Assembly: GCF_040362915.1 (NCBI RefSeq) | Contig: NZ_AP029612.1 | Coordinates: 2,666,001 to 2,730,000, forward strand | DNA length: 64,000 bases | Origin: Sediminibacterium sp. KACHI17 | Lineage (GTDB): Bacteria > Bacteroidota > Bacteroidia > Chitinophagales > Chitinophagaceae | Direction of reading: 5' to 3' | Part shown: positions 37,018-45,770 of the stretch, in pieces | Numbering within the stretch: the first letter of the stretch is position 1 | Layout of the letters: the number at the start of each line of letters is the position of its first letter | The notes under the pieces: model-generated | What the model was told of the DNA's origin: nothing | Seen by the model: the letters and a program-made list of their open reading frames with translations, nothing else | Database searches by the model: none | Made by a program: the position numbers and the translations under genes

Positions 37018-37575
37018 ATGAAAATTGAAAAAACACCTTTGGCCGATTGTTATCTCATTCATGATACCCTGCATGGTGATCATCGTGGATATTTCTTTGA
37101 GAGCTTTAATCGGAAAACATTTTTAACTGAGACAGGAATTGATATTGATTTTGTACAAGACAATCAATCTAAATCACAAAAAGGTGTTTTGCGCGGACTG
37201 CATTTTCAAGAAGGTGAACATGCTCAAGCTAAGCTGGTAAGGGTATTACAAGGAAGTGTTTTGGATGTGGTGGTAGACCTTAGAAAGAACGCTGCTACAT
37301 TCGGAAAATCTTTCTCAGTTGAGTTGAGTGAAGATAATCATCAGCAATTATTTATTCCAAGAGGCTTTGCCCATGGATTTGTGGTATTGAGTGAAACAGC
37401 GGTCTTTTTTTATAAATGTGATAATTATTATCACAAAGCATCCGAAAGAGGTATTATTTTCAACGATAAACAATTGTCAATTGATTGGCGTCTGGCAGAT
37501 ACAGATTTGATTTTATCTGATAAGGATAAGGTTCTGCCTACTTTTCAGGAAATCGCTGACTCCTTAAAATTTTAA
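37018..37575 (+). CDS. rmlC: dTDP-4-dehydrorhamnose 3,5-epimerase
   Basis: Epimerises C3 and C5 of the 4-keto intermediate. The catalytic region RGLHFQEGEHAQAKLVRV is near residues 60-77, and FIPRGFAHGF near 118. Length 185 aa is normal. Gaps of 2 and 3 bp to its neighbours indicate translational coupling. Confidence 0.95.
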   Translation: MKIEKTPLADCYLIHDTLHGDHRGYFFESFNRKTFLTETGIDIDFVQDNQSKSQKGVLRGLHFQEGEHAQAKLVRVLQGSVLDVVVDLRKNAATFGKSFSVELSEDNHQQLFIPRGFAHGFVVLSETAVFFYKCDNYYHKASERGIIFNDKQLSIDWRLADTDLILSDKDKVLPTFQEIADSLKF

Positions 37576-37578
37576 AGT

Positions 37579-38436
37579 ATGAAAGGTATTATTCTAGCAG
37601 GTGGCTCAGGAACAAGGTTATACCCGATCACTAAAGGAATCAGTAAGCAGTTAATGCCGATCTATGATAAACCGATGATCTATTATCCGCTTTCTATATT
37701 GATGTTAGCGGGCATTCGGGAGATATTGATCATTACTACACCAGAAGATAGCGATCAGTTCAAAAGATTACTTGGTGATGGAAAAGAGCTGGGATGTGAT
37801 TTTCAGTATGCGGTACAAGCAACACCGAATGGACTGGCACAAGCATTTGTAATCGGCGAATCTTTTATCGGAAATGAGAAAGTTGCCTTGATCTTAGGGG
37901 ATAATATTTTTTATGGTAGCGGATTCAGTCAGCTCGTACAATCCTTTAACGATGTTGAAGGCGCAGCTGTATTTGCATATGAAGTCAATGATCCTGAGCG
38001 TTATGGCGTGGTGGAATTTGATGCCAATAAAAAAGTCATTTCCATTGAAGAGAAACCAACACAGCCTAAGTCCAATTATGCAGTACCCGGACTGTACTTC
38101 TATGATAATTCGGTTGTAGGTATTGCAAAATCAATTCAGCCTTCAAGTAGAGGCGAGTATGAGATCACAACGGTCAATAATGAATATTTGAAACAAGGAA
38201 AATTAAAAGTGGGTATCATGAATAGGGGCACTGCCTGGCTTGATACCGGAACATTTGATTCATTAAGTGATGCCAGCGAGTTTGTACGTGTGATTGAAAA
38301 GAGGCAAAGTCAGAAGATCGGCTGTATTGAAGAAGTCGCTTGGCGAATGGGTTATATCAATACTGAACAACTGAAAAAGCTGGCAGCACAATATGAAAAA
38401 AGTGGTTATGGGAACTACCTCATGAATCTCAAATAG
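37579..38436 (+). CDS. rmlA: Glucose-1-phosphate thymidylyltransferase
   Basis: First enzyme of the dTDP-rhamnose pathway, making dTDP-glucose. The signature [20 protein letters not shown] starts the protein, with [11 protein letters not shown] near residue 105 and [20 protein letters not shown]. Length 285 aa is standard for the short RmlA form. Last gene of the operon. Confidence 0.96.
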   Translation: MKGIILAGGSGTRLYPITKGISKQLMPIYDKPMIYYPLSILMLAGIREILIITTPEDSDQFKRLLGDGKELGCDFQYAVQATPNGLAQAFVIGESFIGNEKVALILGDNIFYGSGFSQLVQSFNDVEGAAVFAYEVNDPERYGVVEFDANKKVISIEEKPTQPKSNYAVPGLYFYDNSVVGIAKSIQPSSRGEYEITTVNNEYLKQGKLKVGIMNRGTAWLDTGTFDSLSDASEFVRVIEKRQSQKIGCIEEVAWRMGYINTEQLKKLAAQYEKSGYGNYLMNLK

Positions 38437-38522
38437 CACTTCATATACACTTTGTTGAACCTCAAAAGGGTTTGGTTATCAATAACTTCAACATTTATTT
38501 GATCAAGTTTTAATCTTTTTCT

Positions 38523-38553
38523 TTTAAACAAAAAAGCTTTCTGCCTGTTTATT
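38523..38553. promoter_or_regulatory. Candidate operator before the CarH-type gene
   Basis: TTTAAACA (38523-38530) and TGTTTATT (38546-38553) form a spaced inverted repeat just before the regulator's ATG. The same word recurs upstream of the adjacent sigma gene, consistent with autoregulation. Confidence 0.4.
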
Positions 38554-38558
38554 TAGGT

Positions 38559-39440
38559 ATGGACGCTTTTACCATCAAAGATTTGGAGAACCTGACCGGT
38601 ATCAAAGCCCACACGATCAGGATTTGGGAGCAGCGTTATGGATTCTTGAACCCACAACGTACGCAAACCAATATTCGTTATTACAGCAATAACGAGTTGA
38701 AGACAGTATTGAATATTGCCTTACTGAATAAGTATGGGTACAAGATCTCCCATATTGATCGAATGTCGCCGGTAGAAATGAAAGAAAAAATTCTTTCATT
38801 GACCCAAGCACAAGCGCAGCAAGAACGTATTGTGAATGATCTGATTCACTGCATGGTTGATCTCAGAATGGAAGACTTTGAAACCGTGTTGGATAATCAT
38901 ATCATGGCTAAAGGGGTAGAGAGAACGATCACTCAGATCATTTTTCCTTTCTTAGAACGGATCGGTATTCTCTGGCTTACCAATCATGTGAATCCTGCTC
39001 AAGAGCATTTGGTGACTAATATCATTAGACAAAAGTTGATCATTGGTATTGAAGGGGTAAGCAGTCATGTTTCTCTCAATAAAACAACTTTGTTATTCCT
39101 GCCAGAAGGTGAACACCATGAGTTGGGATTATTGTTCATGTACTTCTTACTAAAGAGCAGGGGTGTGAAAGTGTATTATTTGGGTGCGAATGTTCCTTTG
39201 AAGGATGTGGAATATGTAGTGAATTTAAAGAAACCTGATTTTCTGTACTCACACCTCACTTCTGTGGCACATAATTTCAATTTTGAGAAGTTTTTGATCA
39301 ATGCTCATAACCGCATGCCTGACATACCTATCATTGTTTCAGGTTTGCTGACGCAGACTTATAAGAAACGTGTTCCCTCCAATATCAGTTTCAAGAAATC
39401 ATTGTCTGAAGTGATGGAATATGTAGCAACTTTTTCCTGA
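38559..39440 (+). CDS. MerR-type regulator with a B12-binding photoreceptor domain (CarH/LitR-like)
   Basis: A 293-aa transcription factor. The N-terminal MerR winged helix is at residues 1-70 (FTIKDLENLTGIKAHTIRIW). The C-terminal part matches the adenosylcobalamin-binding region of CarH. The four-helix cap contains the motif Trp139-x9-Glu149-His150. The Rossmann part has Glu185-x-His187-x2-Gly190, where the histidine is the lower cobalt ligand in CarH. All hallmark residues of light-responsive members are therefore present. It precedes an ECF sigma gene and the carotenoid operon, so light- or B12-controlled carotenogenesis is likely. Confidence 0.88.
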   Translation: MDAFTIKDLENLTGIKAHTIRIWEQRYGFLNPQRTQTNIRYYSNNELKTVLNIALLNKYGYKISHIDRMSPVEMKEKILSLTQAQAQQERIVNDLIHCMVDLRMEDFETVLDNHIMAKGVERTITQIIFPFLERIGILWLTNHVNPAQEHLVTNIIRQKLIIGIEGVSSHVSLNKTTLLFLPEGEHHELGLLFMYFLLKSRGVKVYYLGANVPLKDVEYVVNLKKPDFLYSHLTSVAHNFNFEKFLINAHNRMPDIPIIVSGLLTQTYKKRVPSNISFKKSLSEVMEYVATFS

Positions 39441-39465
39441 TTCTCATCGTATTTTAATAGCATTT

Positions 39466-39498
39466 GGGCCAGTTGAACATGCAACTGGCCCTTTTTTT
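39466..39498 (+). terminator. Rho-independent terminator after the CarH-type gene
   Basis: GGGCCAGTTG pairs perfectly with CAACTGGCCC around a 6-nt loop and is followed by seven T. It separates the regulator from the sigma and carotenoid transcript. Confidence 0.92.
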
Positions 39499-39499
39499 G

Positions 39500-39619
39500 A
39501 TGTTTAAACATTTGTAACCCATTGATTTGGTTTGTTTTATCTTTTTTAAGAAATATTTAAACAAAAGTTTGGAAGGGTAGCACTTTAATGTTTAATTTTA
39601 TAGTCTAAATAATTAAACA
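39500..39619. promoter_or_regulatory. Sigma/crt promoter region with repeated TGTTTAA words
   Basis: The palindrome ATGTTTAAACAT (39500-39511), a single TTTAAACA near 39555-39562, and an inverted pair TGTTTAAT (39589-39596) and ATTAAACA (39612-39619) lie upstream of the ECF sigma start. They are good candidates for the operator of the CarH-type regulator. Confidence 0.45.
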
Positions 39620-39627
39620 CACTGTTT

Positions 39628-40128
39628 ATGTCTACATTGGAATTTAATCAGATGCTGTTGAACAATACGGAGTTCTTAAAGCCTTTTGCTATCACACTTA
39701 CCCGTGATACGGAAGCTGCAAAAGACCTGGTACAAGAGACCATGTACAGAGCGCTTGCGAATAAGGATAAATACAATGTAGGTACCAACATCAAAGCATG
39801 GTTGTATACGATCATGCGCAATATTTTCATCAATAACTATCGCCGGAAGGCTAAACAGTCTACCATTTTCGACAGCACTCCCAATGAGTTTTTGCTGAAT
39901 TTGAATCAAGGTGCGGTAGCCAATGATGCGGTAGCGAAGATCAATCTCAAAGAAGTGCAGGAGGCGATCCACAACCTTCCCGAAATTTTCCGCAATCCTT
40001 TTTTATTGTATTTCGACGGATTCAAATACCATGAAATAGCGGATATGCTGGGAGAGCCTTTAGGAACCATCAAAAGTCGTATCCACTTTGCACGAAAGCT
40101 GCTCAAAAACCAATTACAGCGGTATTAA
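39628..40128 (+). CDS. ECF RNA polymerase sigma factor
   Basis: A 166-aa sigma factor with region 2 (EAAKDLVQETMYRAL, then IKAWLYTIMRNIFINNYRRK) and region 4 (LPEIFRNPFLLYFDGFKYHEIADMLG in two adjacent parts). No anti-sigma gene is adjacent. Its place between the CarH-type gene and crtI, with a 25-bp gap to crtI, suggests it drives or belongs to the carotenoid transcript. Confidence 0.92.
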   Translation: MSTLEFNQMLLNNTEFLKPFAITLTRDTEAAKDLVQETMYRALANKDKYNVGTNIKAWLYTIMRNIFINNYRRKAKQSTIFDSTPNEFLLNLNQGAVANDAVAKINLKEVQEAIHNLPEIFRNPFLLYFDGFKYHEIADMLGEPLGTIKSRIHFARKLLKNQLQRY

Positions 40129-40153
40129 CTTTTTTGTCTAATTTACTAGTCGA

Positions 40154-41626
40154 GTGAGCAAGTCTGTCATTATTATCGGAAGCGGTTTCGCCGGTCTTTC
40201 TGCTGCCTCTTTCATGGCAAAAGCAGGATGGAAAGTTACCGTTTTGGAAAAACATACCACACCCGGAGGTCGTGCCCGTCAATTCTCTGAAGCTGGTTTT
40301 ACCTTTGATATGGGTCCAAGCTGGTATTGGATGCCCGATGTATTTGAACGTTATTTCAATCAGTTCGGGAAAAAAGTATCTGATTACTATCATCTCAAAA
40401 GACTTGATCCGTCGTATCGTGTTTACTGGCCTGATGGTCCGGTAGATATTCCTGCCGATTATGAAGCACTTAGAAAATTATTCGACGAGATTGAACCGGG
40501 TAGCGCTGTTCAGTTGGATAAATTTTTAAAAGAGGCAGCGTATAAATATGAAGTGGGCATTCAAAAGTTGGTATACAAACCCGGACAATCACTCACCGAA
40601 TTTCTTGATTGGGAATTGATCACCGGTGTGTTCAGATTGGATGTTTTCAATTCTATCAAATCACATGTTGCCAAACACTTCTCAAATCCGAAACTCAAGG
40701 AGTTGATGGAGTTCCCGGTACTGTTTTTAGGTGCTTTACCGGAAGATACACCCGCTTTGTATAGTCTTATGAATTATGCCGATATAAAAGGAGGTACTTG
40801 GTATCCCGATGGCGGTATGTTTCAAATTGTAAAAGCAATGTATGACCTGGCGGTAGAATTGGGCGTTGAATTTCGCTTTGAAGAAGAAGTGACTACGATC
40901 TCGATCCAAAAAAATGCGGTAAAAGAAGTTGTGACCAAAAAAGGTCATTACACTGCTGATGTAGTCATTGGAGGTGCCGATTACCATCACATTGAAACAG
41001 GATTACTACCGGAAGAATTTCAAACTTATTCCAAACAATATTGGGATAAACGTGTGATGGCACCTAGTTGTCTGTTGTATTATGTAGGGCTGAACAAACG
41101 CCTGAATGATATCCACCACCATACCCTTTTCTTTGATACCTCTTTTGAAGTGCATGGCAAAGAAATTTATACTACGCGTGAGTGGCCTTCAGATCCACTG
41201 TTTTATATGAGTGCTACTTCTGTCACCGATCCTACGGTGGCACCAGAGGGTTGTGAAAATCTATTTCTGCTGATACCTGTGGCTACCGGATTAAGTGACG
41301 ATACTGAAGAAAGACGCGAAGCGTACTTCGATAAAGTGATCGACAGGCTGGAAAAACAGCTTGGACAATCAGTCAGAGAGGCCATCATTTATAAAAAATC
41401 CTTTGCCCACAGCGATTTCGTATCTGAATACAATGCCTTTCGTGGAAATGCCTATGGTTTAGCGAACACTTTACGCCAAACTGCTGTTTTAAAACCAGGC
41501 TGTAGGAGCAAGAAAGTGAAGAATCTGTTCTATACCGGCCAACTGACCGTACCAGGGCCCGGGGTACCCCCCAGCCTGATCAGCGGAGAAGTTGTGGCGG
41601 GAGAAGTAATAAAAGCATTTGGATAA
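40154..41626 (+). CDS. crtI: Phytoene desaturase
   Basis: An FAD enzyme converting phytoene to lycopene by successive desaturation. The dinucleotide-binding motif IIGSGFAGLSAASFMAKAG is at residues 6-24, and the C-terminal GAXHPG-like motif reads GQLTVPGPGVPPSLISG. Length 490 aa is typical. The start is GTG at 40154, giving the complete FAD motif. First enzyme gene of the carotenoid operon. Confidence 0.93.
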   Translation: MSKSVIIIGSGFAGLSAASFMAKAGWKVTVLEKHTTPGGRARQFSEAGFTFDMGPSWYWMPDVFERYFNQFGKKVSDYYHLKRLDPSYRVYWPDGPVDIPADYEALRKLFDEIEPGSAVQLDKFLKEAAYKYEVGIQKLVYKPGQSLTEFLDWELITGVFRLDVFNSIKSHVAKHFSNPKLKELMEFPVLFLGALPEDTPALYSLMNYADIKGGTWYPDGGMFQIVKAMYDLAVELGVEFRFEEEVTTISIQKNAVKEVVTKKGHYTADVVIGGADYHHIETGLLPEEFQTYSKQYWDKRVMAPSCLLYYVGLNKRLNDIHHHTLFFDTSFEVHGKEIYTTREWPSDPLFYMSATSVTDPTVAPEGCENLFLLIPVATGLSDDTEERREAYFDKVIDRLEKQLGQSVREAIIYKKSFAHSDFVSEYNAFRGNAYGLANTLRQTAVLKPGCRSKKVKNLFYTGQLTVPGPGVPPSLISGEVVAGEVIKAFG

Positions 41627-41676
41627 AATATATTTCAATAGACCAAAACCAATGGTCATCAGCAAAAACACAACCC

Positions 41677-42513
41677 ATGATCAATCTGTTTCATGAAGTA
41701 AGTCAGGAGTGCAGCAGGATCACGACAGAAAAATACAGTACTAGTTTTTCTTCGGCCATAAGGTTGTTGCATAAAGACCTGCGTACACCCATCTTTAATA
41801 TTTATGGTTTTGTTCGCTTTGCGGATGAGATCGTTGATACATTTCATGATTTTGATAAGGCAGTATTACTGCAAGAATTCAAACAAGCAACTTATGATGC
41901 CATTGAGAAAGGCATCAGCATGAATCCTATTCTCCATAGCTTTCAGATCACCGTGAACCAATTTGGTATCGACAAAGAACTGATCGATGCGTTTTTGTAT
42001 AGCATGGAATTAGACCTCGATCAACGCAAGTATGATCGTGCAGGATATGAGCAATACATATATGGCAGTGCAGAAGTAGTTGGTTTGATGTGTTTGTTTG
42101 TATTCTGTGAAGGGGATAAAAAAATGTACGAGCAACTCAAACCTTATGCAAGGAGCCTGGGTGCGGCTTTTCAGAAAGTCAATTTTCTGCGCGACCTGAA
42201 AGCTGATTACGAAGGACTAGAGCGTGTTTATTTTCCGGGTTGTGATTTCAGAAATTTTACTTCAGCAGATAAAGCTGCTATTGAGGCGGATATTCAGAAA
42301 GATTTTGATCATGCTTATGAAGGAATCTTGCTGCTTCCAATGAAAGCGCGCTTCGGAGTCTATGTAGCGTATAAATATTATCTCTCACTCTTCAAAAAGA
42401 TCAAAAAAGTTCGGCCGCAAAAGATCATGGAAGAGCGTATCAGAATACCCGATTATGGTAAAGTATTCATTTTGGCAAAAGCCGGTATCCGTAGTCAGTT
42501 GAATTTACTATAG
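41677..42513 (+). CDS. crtB: Phytoene synthase
   Basis: Condenses two geranylgeranyl diphosphates to phytoene. The two aspartate-rich motifs are DEIVD near residue 50 and DLKAD near residue 172 (in FLRDLKADYEGLERVYFP). Length 278 aa is normal. It lies 50 bp after crtI. Confidence 0.93.
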   Translation: MINLFHEVSQECSRITTEKYSTSFSSAIRLLHKDLRTPIFNIYGFVRFADEIVDTFHDFDKAVLLQEFKQATYDAIEKGISMNPILHSFQITVNQFGIDKELIDAFLYSMELDLDQRKYDRAGYEQYIYGSAEVVGLMCLFVFCEGDKKMYEQLKPYARSLGAAFQKVNFLRDLKADYEGLERVYFPGCDFRNFTSADKAAIEADIQKDFDHAYEGILLLPMKARFGVYVAYKYYLSLFKKIKKVRPQKIMEERIRIPDYGKVFILAKAGIRSQLNLL

Positions 42514-42545
42514 CCTCACAAAGCCGGAAGACTTATTTTTAATGT

Positions 42546-43070
42546 ATGGAACAGGTGATACTTGTTAACGAGCAGGATGTTGAACTGGGCGTCATGGAAA
42601 AAATGGAGGCACATGAAAAGGCTTTGCTACATCGTGCTTTCAGTGTATTCATCTTCAATGATCGCCATGAATTACTACTGCAGCAGAGAGCGGTTACCAA
42701 GTATCACAGTGGTGGACTCTGGACCAATACCTGTTGTAGTCACCCTCGTCCCGGCGAAACCGTAGCTGATGCCGCACTTCGCAGACTTAAAGAGGAGATG
42801 GGGTTTGAAACCGTATTATCCAAAGCATTTGATTTTACTTATAAGGCCCCATTCAGTAATGGATTAACAGAATATGAATTTGATCATGTATTTACAGGGA
42901 GCTACAATGGGGTGATTGAACCGAATGCGGATGAAGTTGAAAGCTATGCGTATTATTCTTTAGCGGTCATAGATGAAATGCTCCAAAAAGATCCCGATAA
43001 TTTTACTGTCTGGTTTCATATTGCATTTCCAAAAGTGCGTGAATGGTATTTGAAACAACAAAACATTTGA
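42546..43070 (+). CDS. idi: Isopentenyl-diphosphate delta-isomerase, type I
   Basis: Interconverts IPP and DMAPP, supplying the carotenoid precursors. The Nudix-related fold shows the catalytic cysteine in NTCCSHPRPGE and the glutamate in EYEFDHVF. Length 174 aa. It is 32 bp after crtB and 2 bp before crtD. Confidence 0.94.
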   Translation: MEQVILVNEQDVELGVMEKMEAHEKALLHRAFSVFIFNDRHELLLQQRAVTKYHSGGLWTNTCCSHPRPGETVADAALRRLKEEMGFETVLSKAFDFTYKAPFSNGLTEYEFDHVFTGSYNGVIEPNADEVESYAYYSLAVIDEMLQKDPDNFTVWFHIAFPKVREWYLKQQNI

Positions 43071-43072
43071 TC

Positions 43073-44572
43073 ATGCAATCATCTCCAAGAGCCATTATCA
43101 TTGGATCTGGCGTAGCAGGAATGGCAGCAGCGATCAGATTGGCTGTTCAGGGGTATGATGTACAGGTATATGAACAATCTGGTCAGCCCGGTGGTAAGTT
43201 GGGATACTTCGAAACAAAAGGCTATCATTTTGATACAGGCCCCAGTTTATTTACACAGCCTGCTAACATAGAAGAGTTATTTGAACTGGCTGGAGAACCC
43301 ATTGCAGCATATTTTCAATACAGAAAAATGGATCATTCATGTCATTATTTCTATGAAGATGGCACCATAATCCGTGCAGCAGCGGATATAGATGTTTTTG
43401 CTGCTGAGCTGCAACAAAAGACAGGAGAGCCTGCTCATCATTTAAAAACATACTTACATACTTCTGGTAAATTGTATGATGGGGTGGCCAATATTTTTCT
43501 GAATCATTCGCTTCACAAGCGAAAGACTTTGATCAAAGCAAATATTGGAAAAGCAATCAAGACCGTTCGTTTGTCGCATCTCATGAAAAGTATGCACCAG
43601 GTCAATCAAAAAATATTCCGGAGTGAGAAAGTAGTACAGCTATTCAATCGCTATGCTACGTATAATGGCAGTAACCCTTATCAAGCGCCGGGCATGCTGA
43701 GTTTGATTCCGCATCTGGAACACAATGAAGGTACTTTCTATCCTGAAGGCGGCATGATCAGTATCACCAATGCATTATATCGATTGGCAATCAAGAAAGG
43801 GGTGGTTTTTCATTTCAATCAGCCGGTAGAGAGGATCATCAGACATAATCAAAAAGCTATTGGTGTAGTTGTTGCGGGTAAAAATATCACGGCTGATATT
43901 ATCGTAAGTAATGTAGATGTCTATTTTACTTACTTACGATTGTTGAATGATCCCAACAAAGCCAAAAAAATATTAAAACAGGAAAGAAGCAGCAGTGCAC
44001 TGATTTTTTACTGGGGTATCAATCAATCATTTTCGCAATTAGGATTGCACAATATCTTTTTCAGCAATAATTACCAACGGGAATTCGATCATTTGTTTCG
44101 ATTGAAGAAAGCATATGATGATCCAACTGTATACATCAATATCACTTCCAAATGTGAACCGGGTAAACAAGCTCCGGATGGGAAAGAGAATTGGTTTGTG
44201 ATGGTGAATGCACCTGCAAATGTTGGTCAGGATTGGCCTGCTTTAAAAAATCAATATCGTAAAGCCATTATTGACAAGCTAAATCGCATGTTGCAAACAA
44301 ATGTTGAAGCTCTCATTGAAACGGAAGATGTCCTTGATCCCGTCCTGATCGAAACAAAAACAGGATCTTATCAAGGATCCTTATATGGCACCAGTTCTAA
44401 TTCAAAAATGGCGGCTTTCCTAAGACATCCAAATTTTTCAGGACAGCTGGAAGGATTGTACTTTGTTGGTGGAAGTGTACATCCTGGCGGTGGTATACCT
44501 TTGTGTTTGAAAAGTGCAAAGATCATGAGCGATATTGTACAGGACGATACACGTAAACGAAGAAAACATTGA
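43073..44572 (+). CDS. crtD: CrtD-type carotenoid 3,4-desaturase
   Basis: A second CrtI-family FAD enzyme of 499 aa, starting with IIGSGVAGMAAAIRLAVQG and ending with GGSVHPGGGIPLCLKSAK. In flexixanthin and saproxanthin producers such a second desaturase is a 1'-hydroxycarotenoid 3',4'-desaturase. The adjacent cruF gene makes that the best assignment. The start is ATG 43073, and its stop overlaps the cruF TTG start. A phytoene desaturase duplicate cannot be fully excluded. Confidence 0.82.
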   Translation: MQSSPRAIIIGSGVAGMAAAIRLAVQGYDVQVYEQSGQPGGKLGYFETKGYHFDTGPSLFTQPANIEELFELAGEPIAAYFQYRKMDHSCHYFYEDGTIIRAAADIDVFAAELQQKTGEPAHHLKTYLHTSGKLYDGVANIFLNHSLHKRKTLIKANIGKAIKTVRLSHLMKSMHQVNQKIFRSEKVVQLFNRYATYNGSNPYQAPGMLSLIPHLEHNEGTFYPEGGMISITNALYRLAIKKGVVFHFNQPVERIIRHNQKAIGVVVAGKNITADIIVSNVDVYFTYLRLLNDPNKAKKILKQERSSSALIFYWGINQSFSQLGLHNIFFSNNYQREFDHLFRLKKAYDDPTVYINITSKCEPGKQAPDGKENWFVMVNAPANVGQDWPALKNQYRKAIIDKLNRMLQTNVEALIETEDVLDPVLIETKTGSYQGSLYGTSSNSKMAAFLRHPNFSGQLEGLYFVGGSVHPGGGIPLCLKSAKIMSDIVQDDTRKRRKH

Positions 44573-45252
44573 GTAAGTATAAACTGACCATATCAGCTTT
44601 TTTAGCCATTCTCTTCCATGTAAGTGGATTGGTTGGTATGTTGTACACTGATCACAAGGATTGGTTTATAGCGAATACGCCACTGAATCTCATCTTGATG
44701 GCAGCACTGCTGATCTGGAATCAATCTAAACCCAATAAAGCCTTCTTACTTTTTTTACTCGCTGCATTTTTAACTGGCATGGGTTCTGAAATGATCGGAG
44801 TGAATACCGGGAAACTTTTTGGTTGTTATCAATACGGACAAGTCCTGGGGCCTCATTTTAATGGTGTTCCTTGGTTGATCGGTGTTAACTGGTTCGTGAT
44901 GGTATATTGTTCAGGTATTATCATGCAAAAAGCGATAGACTGGATGAGCTTGAGATACGAAGAGTCGGGTGGAAGATTATCCAAGCACATCATCACCATC
45001 TCACTAGTAGTAGACGGGGCATTGTTGACCGTATTGTTCGATTGGGTGATGGAGCCTGTAGCAGTGAAACTCGGTTTTTGGCAATGGGAGGGAGGAGTGA
45101 TCCCGTTCTTTAATTATCTGTGCTGGTTTCTGATCAGTGCTGCATTACTCGTGCTTTTCCGTTATCTCCGTTTCGAAAAGACCAACCATTTTGCGGTACA
45201 TTTGTTTATTATACAGCTACTGTTTTTCTTAACACTCAGATGGCATTTGTAA
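44569..45252 (+). CDS. cruF: CruF-type carotenoid 1',2'-hydratase
   Basis: A 227-aa membrane protein of the DUF422 carotenoid biosynthesis family, with about six helices. Motifs FLTGMGSEMIGVNTGKLFG and LGPHFNGVPWLIGVNWF are characteristic. It adds water to the acyclic end of gamma-carotene. The start is TTG at 44569, overlapping the crtD stop by 4 bp; the first ATG would remove the first helix. Confidence 0.86.
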   Translation: MSKYKLTISAFLAILFHVSGLVGMLYTDHKDWFIANTPLNLILMAALLIWNQSKPNKAFLLFLLAAFLTGMGSEMIGVNTGKLFGCYQYGQVLGPHFNGVPWLIGVNWFVMVYCSGIIMQKAIDWMSLRYEESGGRLSKHIITISLVVDGALLTVLFDWVMEPVAVKLGFWQWEGGVIPFFNYLCWFLISAALLVLFRYLRFEKTNHFAVHLFIIQLLFFLTLRWHL

Positions 45253-45253
45253 T

Positions 45254-45721
45254 ATGATATATATATTGATCACACTCGCTACTTTTTGTGTCATGGAAGG
45301 CATTACCTGGCTTACCCATCGGTATATTATGCATGGTTTTTTATGGTATCTGCATGAAGACCATCATCAAAAAGGTCCCGGTTTTTTTGAGAAGAATGAT
45401 GCTTTCTTCATCATTTTTGCAATACCCAGTTGGTTGTGTATCATGTTGGGAAGTATGAATGAAGTGTATTGGGTAGTGAGTATAGGAGCAGGTATTGCCA
45501 TGTATGGGTTTGCTTATTTTCTGGTGCACGAGATCATCATTCACCAAAGAATCAAATTATTCACCAGAAGTAATAACAGATATATACGTGCTATACGATG
45601 GGCACATAAAATGCATCACAAGCATTTGGATAAACATGAAGGTGAAAGTTTTGGTATGCTTATCGTTGCCAAAAAATATTGGGATAAAGTACGGAAAGAT
45701 GAAATGATGCAAAAGCGATAA
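45254..45721 (+). CDS. crtZ: Beta-carotene (ring) hydroxylase
   Basis: A 155-aa membrane di-iron hydroxylase that hydroxylates C3 of the ionone ring. The histidine clusters HRYIMH, HEDHH, HEIIIHQ and HKMHHKH are present. It begins 1 bp after cruF. Transcriptional coupling to the operon is clear. Confidence 0.92.
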   Translation: MIYILITLATFCVMEGITWLTHRYIMHGFLWYLHEDHHQKGPGFFEKNDAFFIIFAIPSWLCIMLGSMNEVYWVVSIGAGIAMYGFAYFLVHEIIIHQRIKLFTRSNNRYIRAIRWAHKMHHKHLDKHEGESFGMLIVAKKYWDKVRKDEMMQKR

Positions 45722-45770
45722 TTTCACTACTCACCATTCACGATTCACTACTGACTACGCACTACGACTA
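45721..45770. repeat. Single-arm heptamer array at the crtZ-crtY junction
   Basis: Seven-bp units TCACTAC, TCACCAT, TCACGAT, TCACTAC, TGACTAC and GCACTAC follow directly after the crtZ stop and run into the crtY reading frame. No inverted arm follows. Confidence 0.75.
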
